DNA from: Enterobacter soli ATCC BAA-2102
Lineage (GTDB): Bacteria; Pseudomonadota; Gammaproteobacteria; Enterobacterales; Enterobacteriaceae
Direction: 5' to 3'
Length of the DNA: 64,000 nt
NCBI RefSeq assembly: GCF_001654845.1
Contig: NZ_LXES01000049.1
Location: forward strand, 62,001 to 126,000
In this document: piece by piece, positions 1-7,281 of the stretch
Layout: each line of letters starts with the position of its first letter
How positions within the stretch are numbered: the stretch's first letter is position 1
Made by a program: the position numbers and the translations under genes
Notes under the pieces: model-generated
What the model was told of the DNA's origin: nothing
The model's input: only the letters and a program-made list of their open reading frames with translations
Databases searched by the model: none

Positions 1-271
1 CTATTTAATCCCTTCGGTAACATTAATAACACATTGGTGTTAGTAATATAAATTACTTCATTCACAATAATTTAAACACCGTTAACCTTTCACTTACCTG
101 TTAGCGCCTAAACAAACCCAACAAAATTCAATAAAATCAATAATATAAAAAAATACCGACCTACCAAATGTTATCAAAAAGAAACAATTTAAATAATAAA
201 ACCAATAATATCCACATAGCTCTACAGGGTTATTTATTAAAGATTAAAAATACTCCCGTGATTCTATTTTA

Positions 272-320
272 TTGATCGCGATCAACAGATCTGGCATCCA
301 AAGGCGCAATATATAAACAT
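272..320 (+). promoter_or_regulatory. Predicted FNR-activated promoter of the transporter-fumarase unit
   Basis: Positions 272-285 read TTGATCGCGATCAA, a perfect match to the FNR consensus TTGAT-N4-ATCAA. A TATA-rich -10 (TATATA/TATAAA, 310-317) follows at a distance that would put the start near 320, about 41.5 bp from the FNR box centre. This is the geometry of a class II FNR-activated promoter. The remaining sequence from 1 to 479 is very AT-rich, with no gene or other motif seen. The predicted 5' leader is about 160 nt. The site match is seen; activation by FNR is inferred. Confidence 0.7.
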
Positions 321-479
321 CATCATTTTTTAATTTAACGCATCCAGAAATGCGTTGAGTCGTTATTAATGAAATTACAAAAACGCACCTTTAATAACTA
401 AAAAAAGAAAAGAAACTAAAGAAAGCGAATTTGTCATTTCAGTGTAAACCGAATTTTAGACAACTTAAGACGTGAAACT

Positions 480-1988
480 ATGAATACAAAAACTGCTGTA
501 ACGCCCCCGGTGGCGAGTAAGGCATCTGACGGAAACGCAAAACGTCTGCTGATGATGGCTCTGCCCATTATCGTTGCCGTACTGCTTCTGTTTGTTCCTG
601 TGCCGGAAGGATTGCCTCCTTATGCATGGCACTACTTCGCTATCTTTGTGGGTGTAATCGTTGGGTTAATCTTCGAACCCCTGCCAGGCGCCGTTATCGG
701 CCTGACCGGTGTTGTGGCCATCGCCCTGTGCAGCCAGTGGGTGCTTTTCAGCCCTGAACAGCTGGCCGACCCTAAATTCAAACTGGCGGGCGCCTCCTTC
801 AAATGGGCGGTGAGTGGTTTCGGTAACTCTACCGTCTGGCTGATTTTCGGTGCGTTCATGTTCGCGGCAGGTTACGACAAAACCCGCTTCGGTCGCCGTC
901 TGGCGCTGATTCTGGTGAAGTATCTTGGCCGTCGCAGCCTGACGCTCGGTTACGCTATTACCTTCGCGGATCTGCTGCTGGCACCGTTTACGCCATCCAA
1001 CACCGCACGTAGCGGTGGGACAATCTACCCGATCATCGCTAACCTGCCGCCGCTGTATGGTTCAAAACCTAACGACCCAAGCGCGCGTAAAATCGGTTCC
1101 TACCTGATGTGGGTAGCAATCACCGCGGCCTGTATCACCAGTTCTATGTTCCTTTCTGCTCTGGCGCCTAACCTGCTGGCGCTGGCGCTGGTGAAAAGCA
1201 TCGTCGGGATTAACATCTCCTGGGGTACCTGGTTTATCGCCTTCCTGCCGCTGGGCGTGCTGTTGATACTGGTAATGCCGCTGCTGGCCTACTGGTTCTA
1301 CCCACCCGAAGTCAAAGTGAACGACGAAGTGCCGCTGTGGGCAAGCCGTGAACTGGAAAAACTGGGCAAACTGTCCCGCAATGAAATCCTGCTGCTGGTG
1401 TTCGTGTGCTGTGCGCTGCTGATGTGGATCTTCGCCGCCGCGTGGATCGAACCGGCAATGGCTGCTCTGTTAATCGTGGGCCTGATGCTGTGGACTGGCG
1501 TACTGGAATGGAATGACATCACCGGCAACAAAGCCGCGTGGAACACCTTCGTCTGGTTCGCCACCCTGGTTGCGCTGGCCGATGGTCTTTCCTCTACCGG
1601 TTTTATCAGCTGGCTGGGGAAAGAAGGTGGCCTGCTGATGAGCGGCATCTCTCCGGGTGTTGCGACTATCGTTCTGCTGCTGGCGTTCTACCTGCTGCAC
1701 TATCTGTTTGCCAGCACCACCGCGCACACCACGGCACTGCTGCCAGCGATGCTGACCATCGCCGCCACTATTCCGGGCATGAACATGGAAGTGTTTGTCC
1801 TGCTGATGGTGACCTCGCTGGGTATCATGGGGATCATCACCCCATACGGTACTGGCCCAAGCCCGATTTATTACGGTAGTGGCTACCTGCCAACCAAAGA
1901 CTACTGGCGCCTGGGCACTATCTTCGGTGCCATCTTCCTGGCGGCCCTGCTGCTGATTGGTTATCCGTGGATGTCCATGATGTTCTGA
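480..1988 (+). CDS. DASS-family anion transporter (CitT/TtdT-like), probably for C4-dicarboxylates
   Basis: This 502-residue polytopic inner-membrane protein belongs to the divalent anion:sodium symporter family (Na_sulph_symp). It has roughly a dozen hydrophobic segments beginning near residue 22. Both family substrate/Na-site signatures are visible: SNT at residues 173-175 (PSNTARSGG) and STT at 412-414 (ASTTAHTT). The CitT/TtdT branch exchanges tartrate, citrate or succinate, or co-transports dicarboxylates. The next gene is a fumarase, so malate, fumarate, tartrate or succinate are the likely substrates, but the exact one cannot be read from sequence. Upstream is a perfect FNR box, pointing to anaerobic expression. 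An intrinsic terminator directly follows the stop codon. The start has only a weak ribosome binding site. Confidence 0.85.
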   Translation: MNTKTAVTPPVASKASDGNAKRLLMMALPIIVAVLLLFVPVPEGLPPYAWHYFAIFVGVIVGLIFEPLPGAVIGLTGVVAIALCSQWVLFSPEQLADPKFKLAGASFKWAVSGFGNSTVWLIFGAFMFAAGYDKTRFGRRLALILVKYLGRRSLTLGYAITFADLLLAPFTPSNTARSGGTIYPIIANLPPLYGSKPNDPSARKIGSYLMWVAITAACITSSMFLSALAPNLLALALVKSIVGINISWGTWFIAFLPLGVLLILVMPLLAYWFYPPEVKVNDEVPLWASRELEKLGKLSRNEILLLVFVCCALLMWIFAAAWIEPAMAALLIVGLMLWTGVLEWNDITGNKAAWNTFVWFATLVALADGLSSTGFISWLGKEGGLLMSGISPGVATIVLLLAFYLLHYLFASTTAHTTALLPAMLTIAATIPGMNMEVFVLLMVTSLGIMGIITPYGTGPSPIYYGSGYLPTKDYWRLGTIFGAIFLAALLLIGYPWMSMMF

Positions 1989-1994
1989 TTTCTG

Positions 1995-2029
1995 ACCGCC
2001 GGACTCATCCTCCGGCGGTTTTATTTTTT
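1995..2029 (+). terminator. Intrinsic terminator between transporter and fumarase
   Basis: A 9-bp perfect GC-rich stem (ACCGCCGGA, 1995-2003, with TCCGGCGGT, 2011-2019) is followed by a T-rich run to 2029. It lies inside the 53-bp gap between two co-oriented genes, leaving room only for the fumarase ribosome binding site. Fumarase expression must therefore come from read-through, unless a promoter lies inside the transporter gene. Confidence 0.8.
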
Positions 2030-2041
2030 GTGGAGCAAGTT

Positions 2042-3691
2042 ATGTCAAACAAACCGTTTTACTACCAGAACCCCTTCCCTCTCGCGCATGACGACACCGA
2101 ATACTATCTGCTGACCAAAGAGCATGTTTCTGTTACTGAGTTCGATGGCCAGGAAGTCCTGAAAGTGGAGCCGGAAGCGCTGACTCTGCTGGCACAGCAG
2201 GCCTTCCACGATGCAGCCTTTATGCTGCGCCCTTCTCACCAGAAGCAGGTCGCCGCCATTCTGAACGATCCGCAAGCAAGCGAAAACGACAAGTACGTTG
2301 CGCTGCAATTCCTGCGTAACTCTGAGATCGCCGCCAAAGGCGTACTGCCAACCTGCCAGGACACCGGCACGGCAATCATTATGGGTAAAAAAGGACAGCG
2401 CGTCTGGACCGGCGGCGGTGATGAAGCTGCATTAAGCCAGGGCGTGTACAACACCTATATCGAAGACAACCTGCGTTATTCACAGAATGCCGCGCTGGAT
2501 ATGTATAAAGAGGTGAATACCGGCACCAACTTGCCAGCGCAGATCGATCTTTATAGCGTCGACGGTGACGAGTACAAATTCCTGTGCATGGCAAAAGGCG
2601 GCGGTTCAGCCAACAAAACTTATCTGTACCAGGAAACCAAAGCGCTGATCACCCCGGCGAAGCTGAAAAACTACCTGGTTGAGAAGATGCGTACTCTGGG
2701 AACAGCGGCCTGCCCGCCTTACCATATTGCCTTCGTTATCGGCGGTACCTCTGCTGAAAGCACCCTGAAAACCGTGAAGCTGGCGTCGACCCGTTACTAC
2801 GATGGTTTGCCAACGGAAGGTAACGAACACGGTCAGGCGTTCCGCGATGTTCAGCTCGAACAGGAACTGTTGCAGGAAGCGCAAAATCTGGGGCTGGGCG
2901 CGCAGTTTGGCGGCAAGTATTTCGCGCACGATATCCGCGTGATCCGTCTGCCTCGTCACGGCGCGTCCTGCCCAATTGGCATGGGCGTCTCTTGCTCCGC
3001 TGACCGCAACATCAAAGCGAAAATCAACCGAGACGGTATCTGGATTGAAAAACTGGAACATAACCCAGGCCAGTACATTCCGGATGCACTGCGTCAGCAG
3101 GGTGAAGGCGAGGTGGTCAGCATTAACCTGGACAAGCCAATGCACGAGATTCTGGCGCAGCTTTCTGCTCATCCGGTATCTACCCGCTTGTCACTGAACG
3201 GTACCATCATCGTGGCGCGCGATATCGCTCACGCCAAACTGAAAGAGTTGCTCGACAACGGCGAAGAACTCCCGCAGTACGTAAAAGATCATCCGATCTA
3301 CTACGCAGGCCCGGCCAAAACGCCAGAAGGCTATGCCTCTGGTTCGTTAGGCCCAACCACCGCAGGCCGTATGGACTCCTACGTGGATTTACTGCAATCG
3401 CATGGCGCGAGCATGATCATGCTGGCTAAAGGTAACCGCAGCCAGCAGGTGACCGATGCCTGCCACAAACACGGCGGCTTCTACCTTGGCAGCATTGGCG
3501 GCCCGGCGGCGGTACTGGCGCAAAACAGTATTAAGAGCCTGGAGTGCGTGGCATACCCTGAGCTGGGCATGGAAGCTATCTGGAAAATCGAAGTAGAAGA
3601 CTTCCCGGCGTTCATTCTGGTGGATGACAAAGGTAATGACTTCTTCCAGCAGATCCAGAACAAACAGTGCGCGGGTTGTGCCCAGCGTTAA
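2042..3691 (+). CDS. fumB: Class I (Fe-S) fumarate hydratase, FumA/FumB type
   Basis: The gene encodes a 549-residue homodimeric [4Fe-4S] fumarase that interconverts fumarate and (S)-malate in the cytoplasm. The start chosen is the ATG at 2042 after GGAGCAAGTT; it gives the MSNKPF N-terminus of E. coli FumA and FumB (548 residues). The cluster cysteines are in LPTCQDTGT, GTAACPPYH and GASCPIGMG. The C-terminal end (NKQCAGC) and the segment YVDLLQSHG resemble FumB more than FumA, though many positions match either. Pairing with a dicarboxylate-type transporter downstream of an FNR box parallels dcuB-fumB of E. coli. This fits the reductive anaerobic branch, making fumarate for respiration. The FumA/FumB choice is moderately supported; the enzyme class is certain. 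Confidence 0.93.
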   Translation: MSNKPFYYQNPFPLAHDDTEYYLLTKEHVSVTEFDGQEVLKVEPEALTLLAQQAFHDAAFMLRPSHQKQVAAILNDPQASENDKYVALQFLRNSEIAAKGVLPTCQDTGTAIIMGKKGQRVWTGGGDEAALSQGVYNTYIEDNLRYSQNAALDMYKEVNTGTNLPAQIDLYSVDGDEYKFLCMAKGGGSANKTYLYQETKALITPAKLKNYLVEKMRTLGTAACPPYHIAFVIGGTSAESTLKTVKLASTRYYDGLPTEGNEHGQAFRDVQLEQELLQEAQNLGLGAQFGGKYFAHDIRVIRLPRHGASCPIGMGVSCSADRNIKAKINRDGIWIEKLEHNPGQYIPDALRQQGEGEVVSINLDKPMHEILAQLSAHPVSTRLSLNGTIIVARDIAHAKLKELLDNGEELPQYVKDHPIYYAGPAKTPEGYASGSLGPTTAGRMDSYVDLLQSHGASMIMLAKGNRSQQVTDACHKHGGFYLGSIGGPAAVLAQNSIKSLECVAYPELGMEAIWKIEVEDFPAFILVDDKGNDFFQQIQNKQCAGCAQR

Positions 3692-3731
3692 GCACCATCG
3701 CGTAACCTGGTAAAACAGACTGTATTTTCTC

Positions 3732-3756
3732 AAAGCCTGCTCCCGCAGGCTTTTTT
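3732..3756 (+). terminator. Intrinsic terminator after fumarase
   Basis: The stem AAAGCCTGC / GCAGGCTTT with a TCCC loop (3732-3753) is followed by T residues, 41 bp after the fumarase stop codon. Confidence 0.85.
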
Positions 3757-3985
3757 ATTCCCATCGCTTTCATATAAAAGTCCCCCTTCGCTTGTTGCTA
3801 ATTGTGTGAACTCAAAGGGATAAAATTGGGTGCCAACCAGCAGATGACATGATAAAAAGGCATCGTAAAGTGAGACAGACTCAGGCTGGCAGGTTTGGAG
3901 CAACGCTGGCAGTGAGAGGGGAATTTATCCTTCCGGTAGAGTAACCTTTACTCTGGTTATCAACACAAGTCCGTTCAGACGCTCC

Positions 3986-4032
3986 GGCAACCCTGTTTTG
4001 GTGGTTGCCTTCATGCCGGATTGTTTGGCATG
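3986..4032 (+). other. Two tandem hairpins in the mtfA leader
   Basis: GGCAACC (3986-3992) pairs with GGTTGCC (4003-4009), and directly after it CATGCC (4012-4017) pairs with GGCATG (4027-4032). They lie 55 bp upstream of the mtfA start. Neither has a U-tract. The rest of the interval from 3757 to 4086 shows no gene or recognisable motif. Confidence 0.4.
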
Positions 4033-4086
4033 TTAACAGACCTGACCTTTCAATTTTGTTCAAGTAACGAGTTTGCGAGCAAAGCG

Positions 4087-4884
4087 ATGATTAAGTGGCC
4101 CTGGAAATCGAATGAAGCAGGCCGAAATACGGCGCTGCCCTGGGATGAAGCGCTGGCTATCCCTGTACTGGCTAATCTCCCGCCGGATGACCAGGCAAGA
4201 CTGGTTCAGCTTGCCGATCGTTTTTTGCAGCAAAAGCGCCTGGTTGCACTACAGGGATTTGAACTGGATGAGCTGAAAAGTTCGCGTATCGCCCTGCTCT
4301 TTTGCTTACCGGTTCTGGAACTCGGCATCGAGTGGCTCGATGGATTCCACGAGGTGCTGATTTACCCGGCGCCGTTTGTTGTGGATGACGAATGGCAGGA
4401 TGATATCGGGCTGGTACATAACCAGCGTGTCGTCCAGTCTGGGCAAAGCTGGCAGCAAGGGCCGATTATCCTCAACTGGCTGGATATCCAGGACTCTTTC
4501 GATGCGTCCGGCTTTAACCTTATTGTGCATGAAGTGGCGCATAAGCTTGATACCCGTAACGGCGACCGGGCCAGCGGCGTACCGCTAATCCCCTTGCGCG
4601 AAGTGGCGGGATGGGAACACGACCTGCACGCGGCGATGGATAATATCCAGGATGAGATTGATCTGGTTGGTGAGAGTGCTGCCAGCATCGATGCCTATGC
4701 AGCGACCGATCCTGCGGAGTGTTTCGCCGTACTGTCGGAGTATTTCTTCAGCGCCCCCGAACTTTTTGCACCGCGTTTCCCGGCTTTGTGGCAACGATTC
4801 TGCCATTTTTACCAGCAAGATCCGCTACAGCGTTTACGTAAAAATGGCGAGCATGGTGGGAATTTATCCACTCAAGTACACTAA
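4087..4884 (+). CDS. mtfA: MtfA, Mlc titration factor and zinc aminopeptidase
   Basis: MtfA binds the glucose repressor Mlc, relieving repression of ptsG, and is a zinc metallopeptidase that Mlc activates. The protein is 265 residues, the same as E. coli MtfA, when started at the ATG at 4087 (MIKWPWK). A longer reading from 4021 adds 22 residues absent from the family and is rejected. The zinc-binding HEVAH motif lies at residues 148-152, and the conserved DPAECFAVLSEYFF segment supplies the downstream acidic ligand. It is a single gene just before the first tRNA-Asn, as in E. coli. Confidence 0.95.
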   Translation: MIKWPWKSNEAGRNTALPWDEALAIPVLANLPPDDQARLVQLADRFLQQKRLVALQGFELDELKSSRIALLFCLPVLELGIEWLDGFHEVLIYPAPFVVDDEWQDDIGLVHNQRVVQSGQSWQQGPIILNWLDIQDSFDASGFNLIVHEVAHKLDTRNGDRASGVPLIPLREVAGWEHDLHAAMDNIQDEIDLVGESAASIDAYAATDPAECFAVLSEYFFSAPELFAPRFPALWQRFCHFYQQDPLQRLRKNGEHGGNLSTQVH

Positions 4885-4937
4885 AACGACAGTTTGAAGC
4901 TTAATTAATCATTTGAATCAGCATGTTAATTTTAGTG

Positions 4938-4966
4938 TTGACACAAATTCGCGAGGCCATTAACAT
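4938..4966 (+). promoter_or_regulatory. Promoter of first tRNA-Asn
   Basis: A consensus -35 TTGACA (4938-4943) is separated by 17 bp from -10 TAACAT (4961-4966). GCGCCTCG follows, a GC-rich discriminator typical of stable-RNA promoters under stringent control. Confidence 0.8.
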
Positions 4967-4984
4967 GCGCCTCGTTCACACGAT

Positions 4985-5060
4985 TCCTCTGTAGTTCAGT
5001 CGGTAGAACGGCGGACTGTTAATCCGTATGTCACTGGTTCGAGTCCAGTCAGAGGAGCCA
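4985..5060 (+). tRNA. asn tRNA: tRNA-Asn (GTT), copy 1
   Basis: A 76-nt tRNA with a TCCTCTG/CAGAGGA acceptor stem, anticodon GTT in ACTGTTAAT, a GGTTCGAGTCC T-arm and an encoded CCA. It is identical to the three other copies in the window. Confidence 0.98.
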
Positions 5061-5061
5061 A
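5045..5061 (+). repeat. Attachment-site core in tRNA-Asn 3' end (left copy)
   Basis: CCAGTCAGAGGAGCCAA covers the 3' end of the tRNA plus one base. From memory it matches the 17-bp core used by the Yersinia high-pathogenicity island and related elements at asn tRNA genes. The same 17 bases recur at 6114-6130 without the rest of a tRNA, so the two copies look like attL and attR around a small inserted segment. Confidence 0.75.
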
Positions 5062-5066
5062 ATTTG

Positions 5067-5099
5067 AAAAGCCTGCTTAGGAAACTAAGCAGGCTTTTT
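5067..5099 (+). terminator. Terminator of tRNA-Asn copy 1
   Basis: The stem AAAAGCCTGCTTAG / CTAAGCAGGCTTTTT has a GAAA loop and ends in T residues just after the tRNA. The top of the stem differs from the other three copies. Confidence 0.9.
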
Positions 5100-5132
5100 G
5101 CTTTTCTGCGTCAGTAAATCACATCGAAAGCT

Positions 5133-5465
5133 TCAGCTCAGAATGGCTTCCAGTCTGGCCAGCACTTCATTCACAACAGCGTCGGGTATGCGTTCGAGCC
5201 GCTTACCACTCCGGGCTTCCATATCAATGGTTCTGGGTTGATCGCAGCGAATAACACCCGTTGTTTTTGTTACTGCGCTGTCCAGTGAGACGGCAAAGCC
5301 AGCTTCGCGGGCAAAGTTTCCGCCGCTGGTGACAGGAACAACAACGGGTAACCTGGTGAACACGTTAAATGATGCCGGAGAAACAATGAGTACAGGACGT
5401 TTTCCGCTTTGTTCGTGACCGCTGGTAGGATCCAGTGAAACAAGCCAGATTTCCCCTCGGTCCAT
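5133..5465 (-). CDS. MazF/PemK-family toxin (ChpB-like endoribonuclease)
   Basis: A 110-residue toxin of the PemK/MazF fold, which cleaves mRNA at short sequences and arrests growth. Family marks are the N-terminal RGEIWLVSLDPTSGHEQ strand, RPVLIVSP, the VPVTSGGNFAREAGF segment and the C-terminal helix ending in LARLEAIL. The sequence is nearest in appearance to ChpB. Its ATG directly abuts the antitoxin stop codon (TAAATG), so the two are translationally coupled. The pair is the only intact cargo between the two tRNA-Asn-derived repeats, suggesting it was carried in by the element and may have stabilised it. Confidence 0.88.
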   Translation of the reverse strand: MDRGEIWLVSLDPTSGHEQSGKRPVLIVSPASFNVFTRLPVVVPVTSGGNFAREAGFAVSLDSAVTKTTGVIRCDQPRTIDMEARSGKRLERIPDAVVNEVLARLEAILS

Positions 5466-5723
5466 TTACAGGATCTCCTTGCCCACCGCAGGCGCATCAA
5501 TCCACCCCCGATCCTCTTCGCTTATTTCGGCGTGTGGATCGCACTGCGCCAGCAGTTCTTCGAGCGAATAACGAGGTCGTTTCTGGGGTTCAATAATCAG
5601 GCAGCCATTATCAATGGTCATGCCCACTTCGCTGTTTGTCGACAATCCCAGCGTTTTCAGTACAGCGGGAGGGACCGCCAGCATGACGGATCCGCCAACC
5701 TTTTTCAGACGAGTGGTAAACAT
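5466..5723 (-). CDS. ChpS/MazE-family antitoxin
   Basis: An 85-residue antitoxin with an N-terminal AbrB/MazE-type swapped-hairpin DNA-binding domain (MFTTRLKKVGGSVMLAVPP) and an acidic C-terminal tail (YSLEELLAQCDPHAEISEED) that should wrap the toxin. The C-terminal RYSLEELLAQCD stretch is close to ChpS. The ATG at 5723 is chosen because a strong GGAGGTG precedes it and it starts at the conserved domain; a reading from 5876 adds 51 unrelated residues. It probably represses its own operon through the AT-rich palindrome just upstream. Confidence 0.87.
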   Translation of the reverse strand: MFTTRLKKVGGSVMLAVPPAVLKTLGLSTNSEVGMTIDNGCLIIEPQKRPRYSLEELLAQCDPHAEISEEDRGWIDAPAVGKEIL

Positions 5724-5739
5724 AGAACACCTCCGAATA

Positions 5740-5755
5740 TTATATTTTAATATAA
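5740..5755 (-). promoter_or_regulatory. Candidate autoregulatory operator of the toxin-antitoxin pair
   Basis: TTATATT-TT-AATATAA is an inverted repeat centred about 24 bp upstream of the antitoxin start. It can also serve as a TATA-like -10 element. Autorepression by the antitoxin is usual in the family; this site is inferred. Confidence 0.45.
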
Positions 5756-5872
5756 CATTAGCGGAAGACGATGCACAATTATTAATCAGATTCATTGTGA
5801 TTTCCTTAGCGAAATAAAACGAGAAGAAAGCCTTAATCCATCGGAAGACAGATCCGGAAGTGTTAAAAGTCG

Positions 5873-6119
5873 TCATTGCCGGTAAAACGGCGATCCTCCT
5901 GATACTTCATGCGCTTCTTTCATGTCATGACGCATTTCGTGCAGGCGGGCGATTAATTCGTGGTAAGAAGGCCGATAATAGAAAACTGTTTTTGCGGTTC
6001 AAAGGATTATGACGGATCGGATAAACGAAATGCGGCGCGGCTTCCGCCAGACGAGAAAGAGCTGATTGCGAAGTGTCGCGTTTTTTCAACCCGGTGATAA
6101 TGTCGGCAGGATCCCAGTC
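5873..6119 (-). pseudogene. Nlp/Ner-like regulator remnant, truncated at the attachment core
   Basis: Reading the minus strand from 6119 gives DWDPADIITGLKKRDTS, then QSALSR, then LAEAAPHFVYPIRH, ending at a stop at 5925. The first part matches the start of the Ner/Nlp (SfsB) DNA-binding family. The second resembles that family's closing I-x-E-A-L...I-W-P-S-R-Y segment. The helix-turn-helix between them is missing. The upstream end of the reading frame runs straight into the tRNA-Asn core. A second short frame (stop at 5873) contains RPSYHELIARLHEMRHDMK, which I do not recognise. This is decayed cargo; no intact product is expected. Confidence 0.5.
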
Positions 6120-6130
6120 AGAGGAGCCAA
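6114..6130 (+). repeat. Attachment-site core, right copy (orphan tRNA-Asn 3' end)
   Basis: CCAGTCAGAGGAGCCAA repeats the 3' end of tRNA-Asn with no tRNA body upstream. The AATTT and the terminator stem that follow the intact tRNA are also duplicated here. This marks the far end of a roughly 1.07-kb inserted segment. Confidence 0.75.
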
Positions 6131-6134
6131 ATTT

Positions 6135-6163
6135 AAAAAGCCTGCTTTTAAAGCAGGCTTTTT
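6135..6163 (+). terminator. Terminator duplicated with the orphan tRNA end
   Basis: AAAAAGCCTGCTTT / AAAGCAGGCTTTTT is the same hairpin that follows tRNA-Asn copies 2 to 4. It now lies downstream of no tRNA. Confidence 0.75.
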
Positions 6164-6185
6164 GCTTTTCTGCGTACTGACAATT

Positions 6186-6217
6186 GCCAGGTGACGGCTT
6201 TTTGCCTTACCCGGCCT
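6186..6217 (+). repeat. Degenerate REP element
   Basis: GCCAGGTGACGGCTT, a short loop, then CCTTACCCGGCCTG. This is a worn version of the REP palindromes at 8655 and 14556, and sits just after the cbl stop codon on the cbl-distal side. Confidence 0.5.
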
Positions 6218-6234
6218 GTTGAAACCTAATCTGG

Positions 6235-7185
6235 CTAAATCTGATAATCAATCGCCACTTCTTCTGGCTCCATCACCTGACGTTTGATCTCATCCACCGA
6301 CAATCCCGCATTGCATAGCTCGATAAACCGCCACACATAGTTTCGCTGTAGCTGACCACGTTTCAGGCCCAGCCAGACGGTGTTGGCATCGAACAGATGT
6401 CGGGTATCGAGACGAACAAGATTTCCCACCTCACGCTCGCCACCGGACTGTTCCGCCACAAGGCCGATCCCCAGCCCCAGCTCAACATAGGTTTTAATCA
6501 CGTCGGAGTCCTGCGCACTCAGCACCACGTCAGGCGTCAGCCCTTTGCGGTTAAACGCCTCATCAATACGTGAACGCCCGGTAATCCCTTGTCGATAGGT
6601 GATAAGCGGCCATTTGCCGATCTCTTCCAGGGTTAGCGGCGACACCTGGTTCAGCGGATGGTCTACGGGAAGCAATAAGCTGTGGTGCCAGCGGAACCAT
6701 GGGAACGCCACCAGCAGCGGATCGTTGCTGAGACGTTCGCTGGCGATACCAATATCCGCCCCACCGTTTTGCAGCAAGACTTCGATTTCCTGCGGCGTAC
6801 CCTGGATAAGCTCCAGACGCACATCAGGGAAAAGTTCGCGAAACGCTTTAATCACCGGCGGCAAACTGTAACGCGCCTGGGTGTGGGTGGTAGCGATGGT
6901 CAGCACACCGGAAGCATCGTTGGTGAAGAGATCCGCCAGGCGGCGCACGTTACTGGCCTCGTTGAGAATACGCTCAGCGATGGTCAGTAACGCTTTACCG
7001 GGCTCCGTCATGCCAAGCAGGCGCTTACCACGACGAATGAAGATCTCAATCCCAAGTTCCTCTTCCAGCTCGCGGATGTGGCGGCTGACGCCAGACTGAG
7101 AGGTATAAAGCATGTTGGCGACTTCGGTGAGGTTGTAATCCCGCCGCGCGGCCTCACGGATAATTTTAAGTTGCTGGAAATTCAC
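6235..7185 (-). CDS. cbl: Cbl, LysR-type regulator of sulfate-starvation genes
   Basis: Cbl activates the tau and ssu genes for sulfonate use when sulfate is limiting and acts alongside CysB. The protein is 316 residues, the family length. An N-terminal LysR helix-turn-helix (residues 1-60, with TSQSGVSRHIRELEEELG) is followed by a two-lobed effector domain for adenosine phosphosulfate. It lies 96 bp downstream of nac in the same direction, as in E. coli and Klebsiella, where it can be co-expressed from the nitrogen-controlled nac promoter. Confidence 0.96.
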   Translation of the reverse strand: MNFQQLKIIREAARRDYNLTEVANMLYTSQSGVSRHIRELEEELGIEIFIRRGKRLLGMTEPGKALLTIAERILNEASNVRRLADLFTNDASGVLTIATTHTQARYSLPPVIKAFRELFPDVRLELIQGTPQEIEVLLQNGGADIGIASERLSNDPLLVAFPWFRWHHSLLLPVDHPLNQVSPLTLEEIGKWPLITYRQGITGRSRIDEAFNRKGLTPDVVLSAQDSDVIKTYVELGLGIGLVAEQSGGEREVGNLVRLDTRHLFDANTVWLGLKRGQLQRNYVWRFIELCNAGLSVDEIKRQVMEPEEVAIDYQI

Positions 7186-7281
7186 GATTCACTCCGGCGC
7201 ATCTGACATAGCTCTATTGTTAGAGTTAGCTGACCCGCAGAACAAATAATAAAAACCAGCATCTTATGCTTTTATGGAATA

